From: Paenarthrobacter nitroguajacolicus JCM 14115
GTDB taxonomy: Bacteria; Actinomycetota; Actinomycetes; Actinomycetales; Micrococcaceae
Reading direction: 5' to 3'
DNA length: 7,891 bases
NCBI GenBank assembly: GCA_001313365.1
Contig: BBFS01000142.1
Location: 1-7,891, forward strand
In this document: in pieces, positions 7,229 through 7,891 of the stretch
How the letters are laid out: every line of letters starts with the position of its first letter
Position numbering within the stretch: position 1 is the first letter of the stretch
Program-made: the position numbers and the translations under genes
The notes under the pieces: model-generated
The model's database searches: none
What the model was told of the DNA's origin: nothing
Seen by the model: the letters and a program-made list of their open reading frames with translations, nothing else

Positions 7229-7302
7229 AACCCAACCCTATCTGCCGCAGAGCCCAGCGGCTTCCTGCGGGCCGCCGTCACCAACTTTGAATTCGGGGGG
7301 GC

Positions 7303-7339
7303 ACCCTGGACACGCCGTGCGGCCGGGCGTGTCCAGGGT
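7303..7339. terminator. Perfect 14-bp hairpin, terminator-like
   Basis: ACCCTGGACACGCC (7303-7316) and its exact complement (7326-7339) enclose a 9-base loop. No U-tract follows on either strand. It lies 75 bases upstream of the phosphatase start, so it could end an unseen transcript, shape the phosphatase leader, or act as a binding site. Confidence 0.45.
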
Positions 7340-7504
7340 ATTTGGCGGCCAAAGTGGGTGGTGGAGGCACACGGTTTCCTCGAAATTAAACGCCGAAAGG
7401 CGGCATATCCCGATAGCGCCATTGTCGCGCGAAGGATGAGCGCAGGCGCAAAGGGATCGTCCCGCTAAAGCGGAAGCGTCCGCCGCTGGATCACCCCGCG
7501 AACA

Positions 7505-7539
7505 CGAAAGCGCCCGCCCTTACAGGACGAGCGCTTTCG
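7505..7539 (-). terminator. Long hairpin just after the response regulator gene
   Basis: CGAAAGCGCCCGCCCT (7505-7520) and AGGACGAGCGCTTTCG (7524-7539) form a 16-position stem with a 3-base loop. Read leftward from the regulator, the two mismatched positions become G-U pairs. It starts 12 bases after the TAA stop (7552-7554), the normal place for a terminator. The U-tract is missing, which is common in this phylum. Confidence 0.7.
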
Positions 7540-7551
7540 GCGTAGTGCTAC

Positions 7552-7891
7552 TTAGATCGAGTATTCAGGTGCTGCCCAAACGATAACTTCGGGGGTGCTC
7601 GTAGAAACGGTAGCCTTGGCCGCGGACCGTGCGGACCGTGTTCGCGAGGCGGCAAGCTTGGAACGGAGGCGGCGGATGTGCACGTCGATGGTGCGCTCGT
7701 TGGGCACCTCTTCGGCGTTGCGCCACAGGCCCTCAAGGAGTTCGTCGCGGCCCACGGTGCGGGTGCCGTTCTCGACCAGGTAGTTGAGGAGCTCGAATTC
7801 CTTGAACGTCAGGTTCAGCGATTCGCCATCGAGGTGCACTTCGCGGCGGGCGAGGTCGATCAGGACGCCGGACGGACGGGCTTCCTGCTGG
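7552..7891 (-). CDS. OmpR/PhoB-type response regulator, C-terminal part, cut by window end
   Basis: Only the DNA-binding winged-helix domain is in the window; the N-terminus lies beyond the right edge. LNLTFKEFELLNYLVENG is the start of the domain, followed by VGRDELLEGLWR. NERTIDVHIRRLRSKL is the recognition helix, and VRTVRGQGYRFYEHP is the beta-hairpin wing. The protein ends EVIVWAAPEYSI. Two frame breaks are present: a C missing near 7653 (RSKLGRLANTVRTVRG) and G5 at 7591-7595 that should be G4 (EHPEVIVW). The partner kinase is not visible. A SixA-like phosphatase lies downstream on the same strand, but two hairpins and 323 bases separate them, so a functional link is only a possibility. 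Confidence 0.87.
   Translation of the reverse strand, partial: QQEARPSGVLIDLARREVHLDGESLNLTFKEFELLNYLVENGTRTVGRDELLEGLWRNAEEVPNERTIDVHIRRLRSKLAASRTRSARSAAKATVSTSTPEVIVWAAPEYSI

Larger units (their letters stand above)
7229..7551. other. Gene-free stretch with several hairpins
   Basis: I see no convincing gene in these 323 bases. An open frame on the plus strand ends at 7468, but it starts inside the phosphatase gene and has no start signal of its own. The stretch contains a perfect 14-bp hairpin (7303-7339), a GAAA-loop hairpin (7391-7402), two overlapping small hairpins (7462-7473 and 7470-7483) and the terminator-like hairpin at 7505-7539. It should include the phosphatase promoter, reading leftward, though I cannot place a clear -35/-10 pair. 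Confidence 0.5.

Noticed and set aside
346..7301. Phase variation by G/C tracts as a regulated system
   Set aside because: The tracts fall in ordinary metabolic and regulatory genes and mostly change length by three bases, so they do not switch reading. They also come with many small deletions elsewhere, so an artefact explains more.
7058..7468. Plus-strand 136-codon frame reaching into the gene-free gap
   Set aside because: It begins antisense inside the phosphatase gene, crosses a perfect hairpin, and its tail has no recognisable family match or start site.
1..7891. CRISPR array, tRNA or rRNA, insertion sequence, phage or attachment sites
   Set aside because: I looked for regularly spaced repeats, cloverleaf sequences, transposase motifs and flanking repeats, and saw none that I can support.

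Overview
This window looks like the chromosome of a high-GC actinobacterium, most likely an Arthrobacter/Paenarthrobacter-type Micrococcaceae. The reasons are strongly GC-biased third codon positions, GTG starts beside ATG starts, a near-consensus IdeR/DtxR iron box, and the character of the proteins. The genus is an inference, not a measurement.

Layout, left to right. A YtcJ-type amidohydrolase (minus, 73-1776) is divergent from a TetR-family regulator (plus, about 1905-2649). The gap between them holds a perfect 15-bp palindrome that overlaps the predicted -35 of the amidohydrolase promoter. Next on the plus strand is a PatD-like (gamma-aminobutyraldehyde type) aldehyde dehydrogenase (2783-4281). 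It converges, across a repeat and a hairpin, on an EamA/DMT exporter (minus, 4374-5267). The exporter is divergent from a LysR regulator (plus, 5340-6268), a standard regulator/exporter pair. After lysR, an iron box (6318-6336) precedes an unrecognised GTG-start gene (plus, from 6395). Its 3' end runs into a SixA-like histidine phosphatase (minus, 6694-7228). A gene-free stretch rich in hairpins (7229-7551) follows. The right edge holds the DNA-binding C-terminus of an OmpR/PhoB-type response regulator (minus, 7552 to past the window end).

How they may work together: amidohydrolase, TetR and aldehyde dehydrogenase look like a locally regulated catabolic module. An amide or cyclic C-N bond would be hydrolysed and an amino-aldehyde oxidised. 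LysR plus EamA is probably an independent amino-acid or metabolite efflux unit.

The most striking property is not a gene. Every gene recognised by family is interrupted, or has codons inserted, at short homopolymers, yet each can be rebuilt end to end. I count 25 G or C runs of 7 or more, 24 of them exactly 7, and almost none of 6. Many of the 7-mers add one extra Gly or Pro codon inside conserved motifs that would need only a 4-mer. Other lesions are mostly single bases lost from 2-4-base runs. The simplest reading is systematic homopolymer miscalling in the sequence. The genes are therefore annotated as probably intact in the organism, with each apparent frameshift listed. I did not find a convincing new defence or mobile system here. 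The best biological leads are the iron-box-controlled unknown gene and the TetR-controlled catabolic module.
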